This document shows, piece by piece, positions 8,997 through 17,453 of a stretch of DNA of 55,061 nt. Source of the DNA: an uncultured Clostridia bacterium (lineage in GTDB: Bacteria > Bacillota > Clostridia > Christensenellales > Borkfalkiaceae). The notes under the pieces are model-generated. The model made no database searches. It worked only from the letters and a program-made list of their open reading frames with translations, and was not told the origin of the DNA. Position 1 is the stretch's first letter. Every line of letters starts with the position of its first letter. The position numbers and the translations under genes were made by a program. The stretch spans positions 1 to 55,061 of the forward strand of contig CALVST010000008.1 in NCBI GenBank assembly GCA_944359365.1. Reading direction: 5' to 3'.

Positions 8997-10286
8997 TCAT
9001 TCGTCTTCAAACGGTCCGGTTTCGAACTCTCCCTCGTCCTGCGAGGCGATCTCTCCGTCCAATCCGCCGGGGCGCACCAGCCGTTCGCCGCGCACGTCCA
9101 TGGTGAGCGCGGTCCTGTCTTCGTACATGATGCCCCGCTGAATTTTGGAGTAACCGTATTTTTTGCGTATTTCGCCGACCGCCTTTTCCGCGCGCTCCTT
9201 CTTTTCGTATTCGCCCGAAAGGTCGTCGAGCGTCATCTGCCGCACGCCCTTATCGAACCCCGAAACGGTAACGCCCAGCCCGCGCACCGCGCGGCGCGCC
9301 TTGTATTGGCTTTTGAAAAGCGCGAAAGCCGCCTCGGCTATCTCGCCGCACAGCGCCGTGGGGCGCACTTTTTTCTGAAAAGAATAGTTTTCCAGCTCTT
9401 TATCGCGCACCCACAGGTGCACGGTGTCTGCCTTGCCCATGCCCGAAGCGTTCAGCCGCGACGCGACGCTTTCGCTCAGGACGTAAAGCAGGCGCTTGAT
9501 GTCTTCATAATTATAAATATCCTCGCGATAGGTGACGGAATTGCCGATAGATTTCAGATCCGCCGTTTCATTCATATTGCGCACGGGAGAATTGTCTTCT
9601 CCGCGGGCATAGGAGGAAAGCGTTTCGCCCCATTTGCCGAGGAATTTTTTCAGGAACGAAGGCTCTGCCGCCGCAAGCTGACCGATGGTCGCAATGCCGA
9701 CGGACGAAAGTTTTTTCGCGGTCGCCCTGCCCACATACAACAGGTCTGAAACGGGAAGCGGCCAGATTTTCCGACTGACGTCTTCCCTTCCCGCAACGGT
9801 GACAGCGTCGGGTTTTTTGAGATCGCTCGCGAGCTTTGCGAACACTTTATTGAAGCTTACGCCGACGGAAACGGTCAGCCCGAGTTCTTCCTTCACTTCC
9901 CCGCGTATGCGCTCCGCGATCTGTTCGCCGCTGCCGAAAATTTTGCTGTGCGTAACGTCCAGCCAGCATTCGTCTATGCCGAACGGCTCGATGAGGTCGG
10001 TATAGCGCGCGTAAATATCGCGCACGGCGCGCGACCAGCGCACATACTCGGAAAACCGCGCGGGGCGGATGACGAGCCCCGGGCACTTGCGCTGCGCCTC
10101 CCATATGACGTCGCCCGTCTTTACGCCGAACTTTTTCGCCTCTTCGCTCTTGGCGAGCACGATGCCGTGGCGCGCCTCTTTATCCCCGCAGACGGCGATC
10201 GGCTTACCCGCAAGTTCGGGATACAGCTTTTTTTCCACCGTGGCGTAAAAATTATTCAGATCGGAATGCAAGACCGTCCTGTCCAT
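8997..10286 (-). CDS. dinB: DNA polymerase IV, Y-family translesion polymerase
   Basis: Error-prone polymerase that copies past damaged template bases. The palm motifs are HSDLNNFYATVE (Asp9) and GIDECWLDV (Asp105, Glu106), giving the three catalytic acidic residues; the helix-hairpin-helix region follows near residue 185, and the little-finger domain fills the C-terminal third. 429 residues, usual for Bacillota DinB/PolY. The C-terminal tail does not show a clear canonical clamp-binding peptide. GGAAAG precedes the ATG. It starts 12 bp after trhP and is followed after 9 bp by the zinc-ribbon protein. No LexA-type operator was seen. Confidence 0.93.
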   Translation of the reverse strand: MDRTVLHSDLNNFYATVEKKLYPELAGKPIAVCGDKEARHGIVLAKSEEAKKFGVKTGDVIWEAQRKCPGLVIRPARFSEYVRWSRAVRDIYARYTDLIEPFGIDECWLDVTHSKIFGSGEQIAERIRGEVKEELGLTVSVGVSFNKVFAKLASDLKKPDAVTVAGREDVSRKIWPLPVSDLLYVGRATAKKLSSVGIATIGQLAAAEPSFLKKFLGKWGETLSSYARGEDNSPVRNMNETADLKSIGNSVTYREDIYNYEDIKRLLYVLSESVASRLNASGMGKADTVHLWVRDKELENYSFQKKVRPTALCGEIAEAAFALFKSQYKARRAVRGLGVTVSGFDKGVRQMTLDDLSGEYEKKERAEKAVGEIRKKYGYSKIQRGIMYEDRTALTMDVRGERLVRPGGLDGEIASQDEGEFETGPFEDE

Positions 10287-10298
10287 CTTTCCGCGACG

Positions 10299-11507
10299 TT
10301 ATTCCCCCTTCGGTACCTTTCTCAAAATGTCGCCCGCGCACAGTTCGTGCGGGCAGAATATACGCAGCCTTTGCTGTACGAGCTTTGCGTCGGCAACGCT
10401 CTCTCCGTCCTCGCCGCGCATCTCTTCCACGGTAAAACGCCTGCCGAAACTATCCGACGGGGAAAGTATTTCAAGCTCGTCGCCGAGGCGGAAACGGTTG
10501 CGCATTTCTATGAGCGCCGCGCCGCCCGCGTGCGCGCCTTCCAACACGTTTGCCGTATACACGCGGGTGCCCGCCGTCTGAGAGTCGGCATAGTTGACCG
10601 TTTTGTCGTTGTTGCCGAAGGCATACGCCTCCGTATAGTCGCGGTGCGCCGCCGTGTCAAGCTCGCGCGCCGCCTCTTCCGCAGTCATCTTCCCGTCCAG
10701 AAGCCTGCGGTAGGCATTGACGACGGTCGCCACATAATAGGCGCTCTTCATGCGCCCTTCGATTTTGAACGAATCGACGCCCGCATCGGCGAGCGCGGAA
10801 AGGTGCGCAGACAAATTCAGATCTTTGCTGTTGAAAATATAAGTGCCGCGATCGTCCTCTTCGGCAAAAATTTCCCCTTCCCTGTCCTCGGCACGCAGGC
10901 GGTATTTCCACCTGCAAGCTTGCACGCACTCGCCGCGGTTGGAATCGCGCCCCGCAAGATAATTGCTCAAAAGGCACCTGCCGCTGTAAGAGATGCACAT
11001 CGCGCCGTGCACGAACACTTCCAGTTCCAGATCGGGGCAGTGATCTTTTATCTCCCGCACCTCGGCGATCGAAAGTTCGCGCGCGAGAACGACGCGCTTC
11101 GCGCCCTGCTCCCGCCAAAATCCGGCGGCGTATTTATTGGTCGTGTTCGCCTGCGTGGAGATATGCAGGGCAAGTTCGGGCGCCGCTTTTTTGGCAACAG
11201 ACAAAACGCCCGCGTCCGTCACGAGCGCTGCGTCCGCGCCGATCTCCTGCAAGTACGAAAAATAGTCCGCAAGGGCAGGGAAGTCGGCATTTTTCGCAAA
11301 AATGTTCGCCGTAACGTACACCTTTTTTCCGCGGGCGTGCGCAAATTCTACGGCTTCTTTCAATTCTTCTTTTCCGAAATTATCCGAAAATGAGCGGAGA
11401 GAAAAATTCTTACCGCCCAAATATACCGCGTCGGCGCCGAAATAGAGCGCCGTTTTCAGTTTTTCGAAATTGCCCGCCGGCGCGAGCAGTTCAGGTGTTC
11501 TTTTCAT
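10299..11507 (-). CDS. trhP: Peptidase U32-family protein, probable tRNA U34 hydroxylase TrhP
   Basis: A 402-residue U32 protein: N-terminal ELLAPAGNFEKLKTAL and FGADAVYLGGKNFSLR, followed by CISYSGRCLLSNYLAGRDSN with nearby cysteines (GECVQAC) that could hold an iron-sulfur cluster, then FKIEGRMKSAYYVA. U32 proteins of this type (YrrO/YegQ) hydroxylate uridine 34 of certain tRNAs using prephenate. The next gene upstream encodes an O-methyltransferase matching TrmR (YrrM), which methylates that hydroxyl; the pairing strongly supports a tRNA-modification role over protein degradation. Only one U32 gene is present here, whereas Bacillus has two in tandem. Confidence 0.85.
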   Translation of the reverse strand: MKRTPELLAPAGNFEKLKTALYFGADAVYLGGKNFSLRSFSDNFGKEELKEAVEFAHARGKKVYVTANIFAKNADFPALADYFSYLQEIGADAALVTDAGVLSVAKKAAPELALHISTQANTTNKYAAGFWREQGAKRVVLARELSIAEVREIKDHCPDLELEVFVHGAMCISYSGRCLLSNYLAGRDSNRGECVQACRWKYRLRAEDREGEIFAEEDDRGTYIFNSKDLNLSAHLSALADAGVDSFKIEGRMKSAYYVATVVNAYRRLLDGKMTAEEAARELDTAAHRDYTEAYAFGNNDKTVNYADSQTAGTRVYTANVLEGAHAGGAALIEMRNRFRLGDELEILSPSDSFGRRFTVEEMRGEDGESVADAKLVQQRLRIFCPHELCAGDILRKVPKGE

Positions 11508-11556
11508 GTTCGTATCTCTTCCGTGCGGGCCCTGCCCCGTCCTGCGCTTGCGGCCG

Positions 11557-12183
11557 CTACCGCCGCTTTACGCTGACGGCTACGCCTTCGCCGATGTCGA
11601 GCACCGATGTGATGAGCGTTTCGTCCTCCGCAACGGCAACAAGATATTCGCGTATCCGTTCGGCGAGGGAGCGGCGCTTTTGCGGCACGGGCACGCGCCC
11701 GTCCACCCAACCGTATAAAAGCACGTCGTCGGCGACGAGTACGCCTCCGACGCGCAAAAGCCGTTTTAGATCGGGCAGATAATGCACATACTGCGCCTTC
11801 GGTCCGTCCAAAAATATCAGGTCGAACGGCCCTGCAAGCGCGGGCAGAACGTCGGCCGCGTCGCCCAAAATACAGCGGACGCGATCGGAAAGCCCGAGCG
11901 CCGCAAAATTTTCCTTTGCAGCCGCATACCGCTCTTCGTCAATTTCTATGGTGCTGAGGCGCGCGTTTGGCGCCTCAAAAAGCATAGCCGCGCCCGAAAG
12001 CCCTTCCGCCGTGCCGATCTCTAAAATATTTTCGGGAGAGACCGCGCGCACCGTAAGCAGCAGATAGTTCAAGACCTCGTCCGGGCAGACAGGATCGCGC
12101 CTGTCCTTGCGCTCTTCCCGCATTTTCAATATGCGCCCGTCGACGCGCGGGACAAAGAGGGAACGGATATTTTCCGCGCTCAT
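11557..12183 (-). CDS. trmR: Class I SAM O-methyltransferase, probable tRNA 5-hydroxyuridine methyltransferase TrmR
   Basis: A 208-residue Rossmann methyltransferase: motif I ILEIGTAEGLSGAAML, acidic strand-2 end TIEIDEERY, motif DLIFLDGPKAQYVHYLP, and metal-binding VLVADDVLLYGWV, the pattern of the catechol-O-methyltransferase-like family. Its location next to a U32 hydroxylase gene matches yrrM-yrrO of Bacillus, in which TrmR converts ho5U34 to mo5U34. The ATG overlaps the rnj stop (ATGA), implying translational coupling. A small-molecule O-methyltransferase remains possible. Confidence 0.82.
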   Translation of the reverse strand: MSAENIRSLFVPRVDGRILKMREERKDRRDPVCPDEVLNYLLLTVRAVSPENILEIGTAEGLSGAAMLFEAPNARLSTIEIDEERYAAAKENFAALGLSDRVRCILGDAADVLPALAGPFDLIFLDGPKAQYVHYLPDLKRLLRVGGVLVADDVLLYGWVDGRVPVPQKRRSLAERIREYLVAVAEDETLITSVLDIGEGVAVSVKRR

Positions 12184-14060
12184 ACCCTTGTGATGAGCGC
12201 CATGATGACGGGGTTCTGCTTTGTCTTTTTATAGATGAAATTCTTTACCGACTTTTTGATCGCCGCGGCGAGCTCGGTATTGTTCACGTCCGCACGCACG
12301 TCCGTCTGCGCCGCGCAGTTTACGACGATCTGCCTGATATCGGAAAGGTAATCGGCATTTTCGGGCATGACGAACCCGCGGTTGACGACGACGGGATCGC
12401 TCAAAAGATCTCCGCTCCGCTCGGAAACGCAGGCGGTAATGACGAATATGCCGTCTTCCGAAAGGTGTTTCCTGTCCTTCATGACGATGCTGTTTTCCCT
12501 GTCTTCGAGGCTTGCCCCGTCTACGAGGCGGGAACCCGACGACACGCTTTCGCCGAACAGCATCCCCTTTTGCGAAAGCTCTACGCAATTACCGATGTCC
12601 GGCAAAAGGATATTGTTTTCGCTCATGCCCAGCTCGACGGCGAGCTGCGCATGCCGCTTTAAGTGCCTGTATTCGCCGTGCACGGGAATGAAATACTCCG
12701 GCGAGAGCAGGGAATGCAAAATTTTCAGCTCTTCCTGGCAGGCGTGCCCCGAAACGTGTATCTTTTCGAGCGTTTCGTAAACGACGTTCGCGCCCTTTCT
12801 GTACAGATTATTGATGACGCGGTATACCATTTTTTCGTTGCCGGGGATGGGGCTTGCCGAAATGATGATGGTATCGTTCTGCCCGATGGTGACTTTGTTG
12901 AATTCTCCCGCCGCCATACGGGTGAGCGCGCTCATGGGTTCGCCCTGGCTGCCCGTCGACACGATGACGATCTCGCGGTCGAAAAAGTTTTTCGACTTTT
13001 CCACGTCGATCAGTACGCCTTCGGGAATGGAAAGCTCGCCTATCTTGCTCGCCGCGTCCACAACGTTGAGCATACTGCGCCCGGAAAGCGCGACTTTGCG
13101 CCTGTACTTTACCGCAAGATCCACGATCTGCTGCAAGCGGTGCACGTTCGACGCGAACGTCGCAACGATGATGCGCCTGTCGGTATTTTCGGAGAAGAGA
13201 TGGTCGAGCGTCGTCCCCACGACCGTTTCGCTCATCGTATAGCCGGGGCGCTCCACGTTCGTGGACTCGCAGAGCAGAAGTTTTACGCCTTCCCTTCCGA
13301 TCTCCGCGAGGCGGGAGAGGTCTATGGGCTTGCCCGCCACGGGCGTCAGGTCTATTTTGAAGTCGCCGCTGTGGAATATCCTGCCCTGCGGCGTGTCGAT
13401 GCAAAGCGCGACCGCCCCCGCGATGGAATGGTTCACGTTGATAAATTCCACCCCGAAACAGCCGAGCTTTATTTTATCGCCGGGCTTTACGCATATGAGA
13501 TGCGCCTTGTTGATGCGCTGTTCCCGCAGTTTGTTGTCGGCAAGCGCCAACGTGAGCTTGGTGCCGTATACGGGCGCCTGTATCTCTTTCAACAAATAAG
13601 CGATGCCGCCGACATGGTCCTCGTGCCCGTGCGTAATGAGTATGCCGCGCACTTTGTTCTTATTCTGCACGAGGTAGCTGATGTCGGGAATGACGAGGTC
13701 GATGCCGGGCAGCTCTTCGTCGGGGAAGGTGAGCCCCGCGTCGATGACGATGATGTCGTTCCCGAACTCGATGGCGGTCATGTTCTTGCCGATCTCCCCG
13801 ACGCCGCCGAGGAAAATGATCTTTACGGGATTCTTACCGCGCTTGCCCTTCTTCGCCTTTGCGGGATCCGCCGCCGTTTCCTGCCGCGCGTTTTCCCCGC
13901 GCTGCCTGTTGCCGCGCCTGTCCGCACGGACGTCCTTGTTCTCCGCAGGCCTCTTCTCTTCTCTCTGCTGCACGTTTCTGACATTGCCGATAAAGCGGGG
14001 CGCAACTCTTCCCGTGCCCGCTTTTGCCTGCGGCGCGTTGCCGCGTTTTTTCTGATCCAA
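12180..14060 (-). CDS. rnj: Ribonuclease J
   Basis: Metallo-beta-lactamase/beta-CASP ribonuclease with endo- and 5'-3' exonuclease activity, acting in RNA decay and maturation. HGHEDH at 144-149 provides zinc ligands; GAVALCIDTPQGRIFHSGDFKID and the C-terminal GHACQEELK and PVHGEYRH beta-CASP motifs follow. The TTG at 14060 is chosen because GGAAGGAG sits six bases before it; an in-frame ATG 15 codons upstream lies inside a terminator hairpin. An unusual ~78-residue basic, low-complexity N-terminal extension precedes the catalytic domain. First gene of the cluster with trmR, trhP and dinB. Confidence 0.93.
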   Translation of the reverse strand: MDQKKRGNAPQAKAGTGRVAPRFIGNVRNVQQREEKRPAENKDVRADRRGNRQRGENARQETAADPAKAKKGKRGKNPVKIIFLGGVGEIGKNMTAIEFGNDIIVIDAGLTFPDEELPGIDLVIPDISYLVQNKNKVRGILITHGHEDHVGGIAYLLKEIQAPVYGTKLTLALADNKLREQRINKAHLICVKPGDKIKLGCFGVEFINVNHSIAGAVALCIDTPQGRIFHSGDFKIDLTPVAGKPIDLSRLAEIGREGVKLLLCESTNVERPGYTMSETVVGTTLDHLFSENTDRRIIVATFASNVHRLQQIVDLAVKYRRKVALSGRSMLNVVDAASKIGELSIPEGVLIDVEKSKNFFDREIVIVSTGSQGEPMSALTRMAAGEFNKVTIGQNDTIIISASPIPGNEKMVYRVINNLYRKGANVVYETLEKIHVSGHACQEELKILHSLLSPEYFIPVHGEYRHLKRHAQLAVELGMSENNILLPDIGNCVELSQKGMLFGESVSSGSRLVDGASLEDRENSIVMKDRKHLSEDGIFVITACVSERSGDLLSDPVVVNRGFVMPENADYLSDIRQIVVNCAAQTDVRADVNNTELAAAIKKSVKNFIYKKTKQNPVIMALITRV

Positions 14061-14082
14061 TTTACACTCCTTCCGCAAGCCG

Positions 14083-14118
14083 CCAAAAACAAAAGGCTGA
14101 ATCAACGATCAGCCTTTT
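14083..14118 (-). terminator. Terminator upstream of rnj
   Basis: AAAAGGCTGATC / GATTCAGCCTTTT stem followed by TTTTGTTTTTGG on the minus strand, ending about 20 bases before the rnj start codon. It can end the transcript of the 592-residue gene or act as an rnj leader attenuator. The stretch 14119-14293 shows no gene. Confidence 0.75.
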
Positions 14119-14293
14119 GTAAATACTGTTTCGCGCTCCGCCAAACGCTGCGCGCCCGGGGCGTTCGCTCGGAACGCATCCGCTGCCCGCCGTTTGCGAT
14201 GTCGCATTTTTACGGCCTCTGCGAGGCGGCTTTCCTGCCGCCGTTCGTTATTTTAAGGGCGTTTTGCCCTGTCGTTCCCGTTTACCGACCGCC

Positions 14294-16072
14294 TCAGCGC
14301 ACGCGGCTGTTCGCAATTTTGAGCGCAAGCTCTTCGACCAGCTTTTTGGAGAGTGAGTCGGGGTTTTCGTCCGTCAGTTTTATGCTGCGGCGGACGGTGC
14401 GCAGCGGCTGTTCCGTCTTTTCCGTCTTGTTGTCTTTAGACGACACGGCGGGGCGCAGTACGCGCGGCTTTTTGACAGAAAGATTGGGTTTTTTCGCGGC
14501 GAGGGCGGCAAGTTCTCCGCTCTCCGCAAGGGGCGCCGCGGGTGCCGCCGCGGCAGGCGCCGCTCCGGCGGGCGCAGCCGCATTCATTTCGCGTATCGCG
14601 TTCAGGATCGCTTCCGTATCTACGGAGGAAGCGGGCTGTTCCTGCGGTATCGCGGGTTCGAAGTCGATAAAGTAAGAGAGGTTGAAGCTCATCAGCTCTT
14701 TTTTCAGCTCGGTGAGCTCCGCGACTTTACCCTCGCCGGGCGCTTCCCCGCCGAGTTCGTCGCGCGCCGCCGCAAATTCGGCGAGCGTATCCCTGTCGAG
14801 TATCCTCTGATCGGCGTCGTTGAAGAGCGCGTCCTTGGTGCGCGCCACCTTGCCCGCAAGCTCGTCGTCGGGCAAAGCGGGCCCCTGCTCCAATGCGGCG
14901 CAAGCCTCGTAAAACGCCTTGAACGCATCTTCCGAATACAGGGAAGGAAGTTTGTTCGTCTTTACAGCGTCGCCCACGGCGGCAAGCGCGTTCGCGCCCC
15001 ACACGTTCACGCGCGTCAGGCGCAGGCGGAGATCGGAAAGCATCGTTTCCCCGCGCAGATCGTTCCCGCTGACGATGTAACGGTTCGCCGTGTTTTTGAT
15101 GGAATCCGCCGTAACGAGTATATCGGGCAGCAGATCGTATGAAAGCGTTTTAAGATATTCCGCGATAAGCGCATCCAGCTTTTTGAATTCGGGCATCTGC
15201 TTGACGCTGACCGCCCCGCTGAGCGTGCGCTGCACTTCCTCTATCTTGTTTTCCACCGACGCGAGCTGCGCGCCGCCTGCCGCGGCGGCCCCGCCCGCAA
15301 CGAGCGCAGCCACTTTGCCCGCAAGCTCGTCGTAATCGATCTCCTGCGGTGCGGCTGCCGCGCTTTCGGGCAGCGTCAGTTTTTCGGCGACCTTTTCCGC
15401 GAGCGCGTCATAGTCGAGCGGCTGTAAACTGTCAAGCTTTTCCGCGAGCGCGGCGAGCGCCTGCAACGGCCGCAGTTTTTCTTCGAGCGCTTCGAGGTCT
15501 ATCTGTTTGATCGCCTCTATCTTCTCGGAAAGATCGTCGTATATCGCGAGATCCTGCTTGTAGGAATATTTCAGCTCCTGCAGGATATCGTCGCGCATTT
15601 TTTCTATATCCATGGAAAGCCCGGAATACACGCTCTCGATGGCGAGCGCGTTGTCGCCGTGCATGAATCCGGAAACCGCCGTTTCGGGCTTTGCGGGCTG
15701 AGAAGGCTTTGCCGCCTGCACTGCGGTTTCGCGCACGGCGGGAGCCTTGGCGCTCCCCTGCTCTTTCCTGCGCTGTTCGGCAGCTGCTTTCTGCGCCGCC
15801 TCAGCTTTCGCAGCGGCAGTCTTTTCCGCGGAGGCAAGCTCCTTCAGGATGCTCTCCTTCTGCTTTTCAAGTTCCTCGATCATATTGATGACGGAAGAAC
15901 GCTTATACCCGCCGACCTCGTCGGACGCAGGTTTGCCTTCCTTCGCGCGGAATGCGGCGATCTCGTCCATCTGCATGAGGATGCCACGCATTTCGGAGAG
16001 GTATTTGTCGGTCACCTTGAGCCGCTCTACGGGAGAAAGACCGTTTAATTTATTGTTGAAGGAATCAGACAT
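14294..16072 (-). CDS. Alanine-rich coiled-coil protein, unknown function (592 aa)
   Basis: No recognised family. Visible: a helical N-terminus; a coiled coil around residues 60-110 (EELEKQKESILKELASAEK); a Ala/Pro/Glu-rich linker; a second helical block with repeating acidic units such as DYDALAEKVAEKL and DYDELAGKVAALV near 215-255; a mainly helical central domain at 280-470; an Ala/Pro linker near 505-530; and a basic tail (KKPNLSVKKPRVLRPA). No signal peptide or membrane segment, so probably cytoplasmic. The ATG at 16072 has AGGGGG nearby; an upstream in-frame ATG lacks one. It has its own promoter and is not tightly linked to rnj. A structural or scaffold role would fit, as inference only. 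Confidence 0.75.
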   Translation of the reverse strand: MSDSFNNKLNGLSPVERLKVTDKYLSEMRGILMQMDEIAAFRAKEGKPASDEVGGYKRSSVINMIEELEKQKESILKELASAEKTAAAKAEAAQKAAAEQRRKEQGSAKAPAVRETAVQAAKPSQPAKPETAVSGFMHGDNALAIESVYSGLSMDIEKMRDDILQELKYSYKQDLAIYDDLSEKIEAIKQIDLEALEEKLRPLQALAALAEKLDSLQPLDYDALAEKVAEKLTLPESAAAAPQEIDYDELAGKVAALVAGGAAAAGGAQLASVENKIEEVQRTLSGAVSVKQMPEFKKLDALIAEYLKTLSYDLLPDILVTADSIKNTANRYIVSGNDLRGETMLSDLRLRLTRVNVWGANALAAVGDAVKTNKLPSLYSEDAFKAFYEACAALEQGPALPDDELAGKVARTKDALFNDADQRILDRDTLAEFAAARDELGGEAPGEGKVAELTELKKELMSFNLSYFIDFEPAIPQEQPASSVDTEAILNAIREMNAAAPAGAAPAAAAPAAPLAESGELAALAAKKPNLSVKKPRVLRPAVSSKDNKTEKTEQPLRTVRRSIKLTDENPDSLSKKLVEELALKIANSRVR

Positions 16073-16135
16073 ACAGCCCCCTGTCGAAGCCTTGCGCTTC
16101 ATGGTGTTTTATGGATTTACAGTTCTCCTTGTACT

Positions 16136-16164
16136 ATTTTACTACATTTCGGAAAAAAAGTAAA
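16136..16164 (-). promoter_or_regulatory. Promoter of the 592-aa gene
   Basis: TTTACT (16159-16164), 17-bp spacer, TAAAAT (16136-16141). Confidence 0.6.
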
Positions 16165-16256
16165 TACTTTGCCCGATTATTTTTTGACATTCACGCGAAG
16201 TTTTTATACGCTTCGCCAAAAAATTGCTTTTCGGCGCGAATCGTGGCGGGAAACAC

Positions 16257-16285
16257 TTGTCAAACCGTTCACTTTATTATATAAT
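16257..16285 (+). promoter_or_regulatory. serC-serA promoter
   Basis: TTGTCA (16257-16262), 17-bp spacer, TATAAT (16280-16285). An upstream TTGACA at 16184 has no well-spaced -10. Confidence 0.85.
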
Positions 16286-16348
16286 AATTAAGTACAGTAT
16301 CGACACGGGCACAGTTGCGCCCGTAGCCGGAATCGGAGGAGATTTATC

Positions 16349-17422
16349 ATGAGAGTTTACAACTTTTCGGCAGGTCCTTCCATGCTTCCCATCGAAGTGC
16401 TCGAGGAAGCGCAGAAGGAATTTCTCGATTTTCAGGGAACGGGCATGAGCGTAACGGAGATCAGCCACCGCGACAAGGCGTTCGCCCCCATCGTGGAAGA
16501 GGCGGAAGCGCTGATGCGCGAGCTGATGAACATACCCGACGATTATTGCGTCATCTTCGTGCAGGGCGGCGCGAGCCAGCAGTTTGCTGCTGTCCCCCTC
16601 AATTTGATGCACACGGGCAAAGCGGACTACATCGTGACCGGCAACTTCTCCAAAAAGGCTTGGCAGGAAGGTCAGATCTACGGCGAAGCGAGAAAAGTCG
16701 CTTCTTCCGAAGACAAAAATTACACCTACATTCCCGACGTAGACAAGATCGCCTTCAACGACGATTCCGACTATGTGCACATCTGCTCGAACAACACCAT
16801 TTTCGGCACGCGCTACATCAAATTCCCCGAAACGAAAAAGCCGCTCGTCTGCGACATGAGCTCGGAGATCCTCTCCCGCGAAATCGACGTGACGAAATTC
16901 GGCGTCATCTATGCGGGCGCGCAGAAAAACCTTGCCCCCGCGGGCGTTACCATCGTCATCGCGAGGAAAGACCTTATCGAAAATCCTCTGCCCGTCTGCC
17001 CCACCATGCTGAAATGGAAAACGCAGGCAGACAACGGTTCCCTCTATAATACGCCCCCCTGTTTCTCCATTTACATGGCGAACCTCGTTCTGCGCCACCT
17101 CAAAAAATTGGGCGGCATCAAAGAGATCAACAAGGTCAACGAATACAAAGCGGGGCTTTTGTATGACTTTATCGACAATTCCAAGCTCTACACCAACAGC
17201 GTAGAGAAAAAATACCGTTCCATCATGAACGTGCCCTTCGTTACCGGCTCCAAAGAGCTCGACGAAAAGTTCGTAAAAGAAGCGAAGGCGGCGGGGTTGG
17301 TTTCCATAAAAGGACATCGCCTTGTCGGCGGTATGCGCGCTTCCATTTACAACGCAATGCCCGTAGAAGGCGTGAAAGCGCTCATCGAGTTCATGAAGAA
17401 ATTCGAAAAGGAAAACGCCTGA
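16349..17422 (+). CDS. serC: Phosphoserine aminotransferase
   Basis: PLP enzyme converting 3-phosphohydroxypyruvate and glutamate to phosphoserine, the second step of serine synthesis. 357 residues. NFSAGPSMLP at the N-terminus binds the substrate phosphate, VQGGASQQFA (71-80) binds PLP phosphate, and Lys193 in AGAQKNLAPAG is the Schiff-base lysine; RHLKKLGG and GHRLVGGMRASIYNA complete the family pattern. GGAGGAG lies nine bases before the ATG. It is followed after 31 bp by serA, forming a two-gene operon. Confidence 0.97.
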   Translation: MRVYNFSAGPSMLPIEVLEEAQKEFLDFQGTGMSVTEISHRDKAFAPIVEEAEALMRELMNIPDDYCVIFVQGGASQQFAAVPLNLMHTGKADYIVTGNFSKKAWQEGQIYGEARKVASSEDKNYTYIPDVDKIAFNDDSDYVHICSNNTIFGTRYIKFPETKKPLVCDMSSEILSREIDVTKFGVIYAGAQKNLAPAGVTIVIARKDLIENPLPVCPTMLKWKTQADNGSLYNTPPCFSIYMANLVLRHLKKLGGIKEINKVNEYKAGLLYDFIDNSKLYTNSVEKKYRSIMNVPFVTGSKELDEKFVKEAKAAGLVSIKGHRLVGGMRASIYNAMPVEGVKALIEFMKKFEKENA

Positions 17423-17453
17423 TTTAAGGGCGAATGCGATAAGGAGAAAGACC

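Noticed and set aside
12663-14675. 670-codon plus-strand ORF opposite rnj and the coiled-coil gene
   Set aside because: Longest antisense frame in the window, but it covers two unrelated minus-strand genes and the terminator between them, has no ribosome binding site, and reads like antisense of known proteins.
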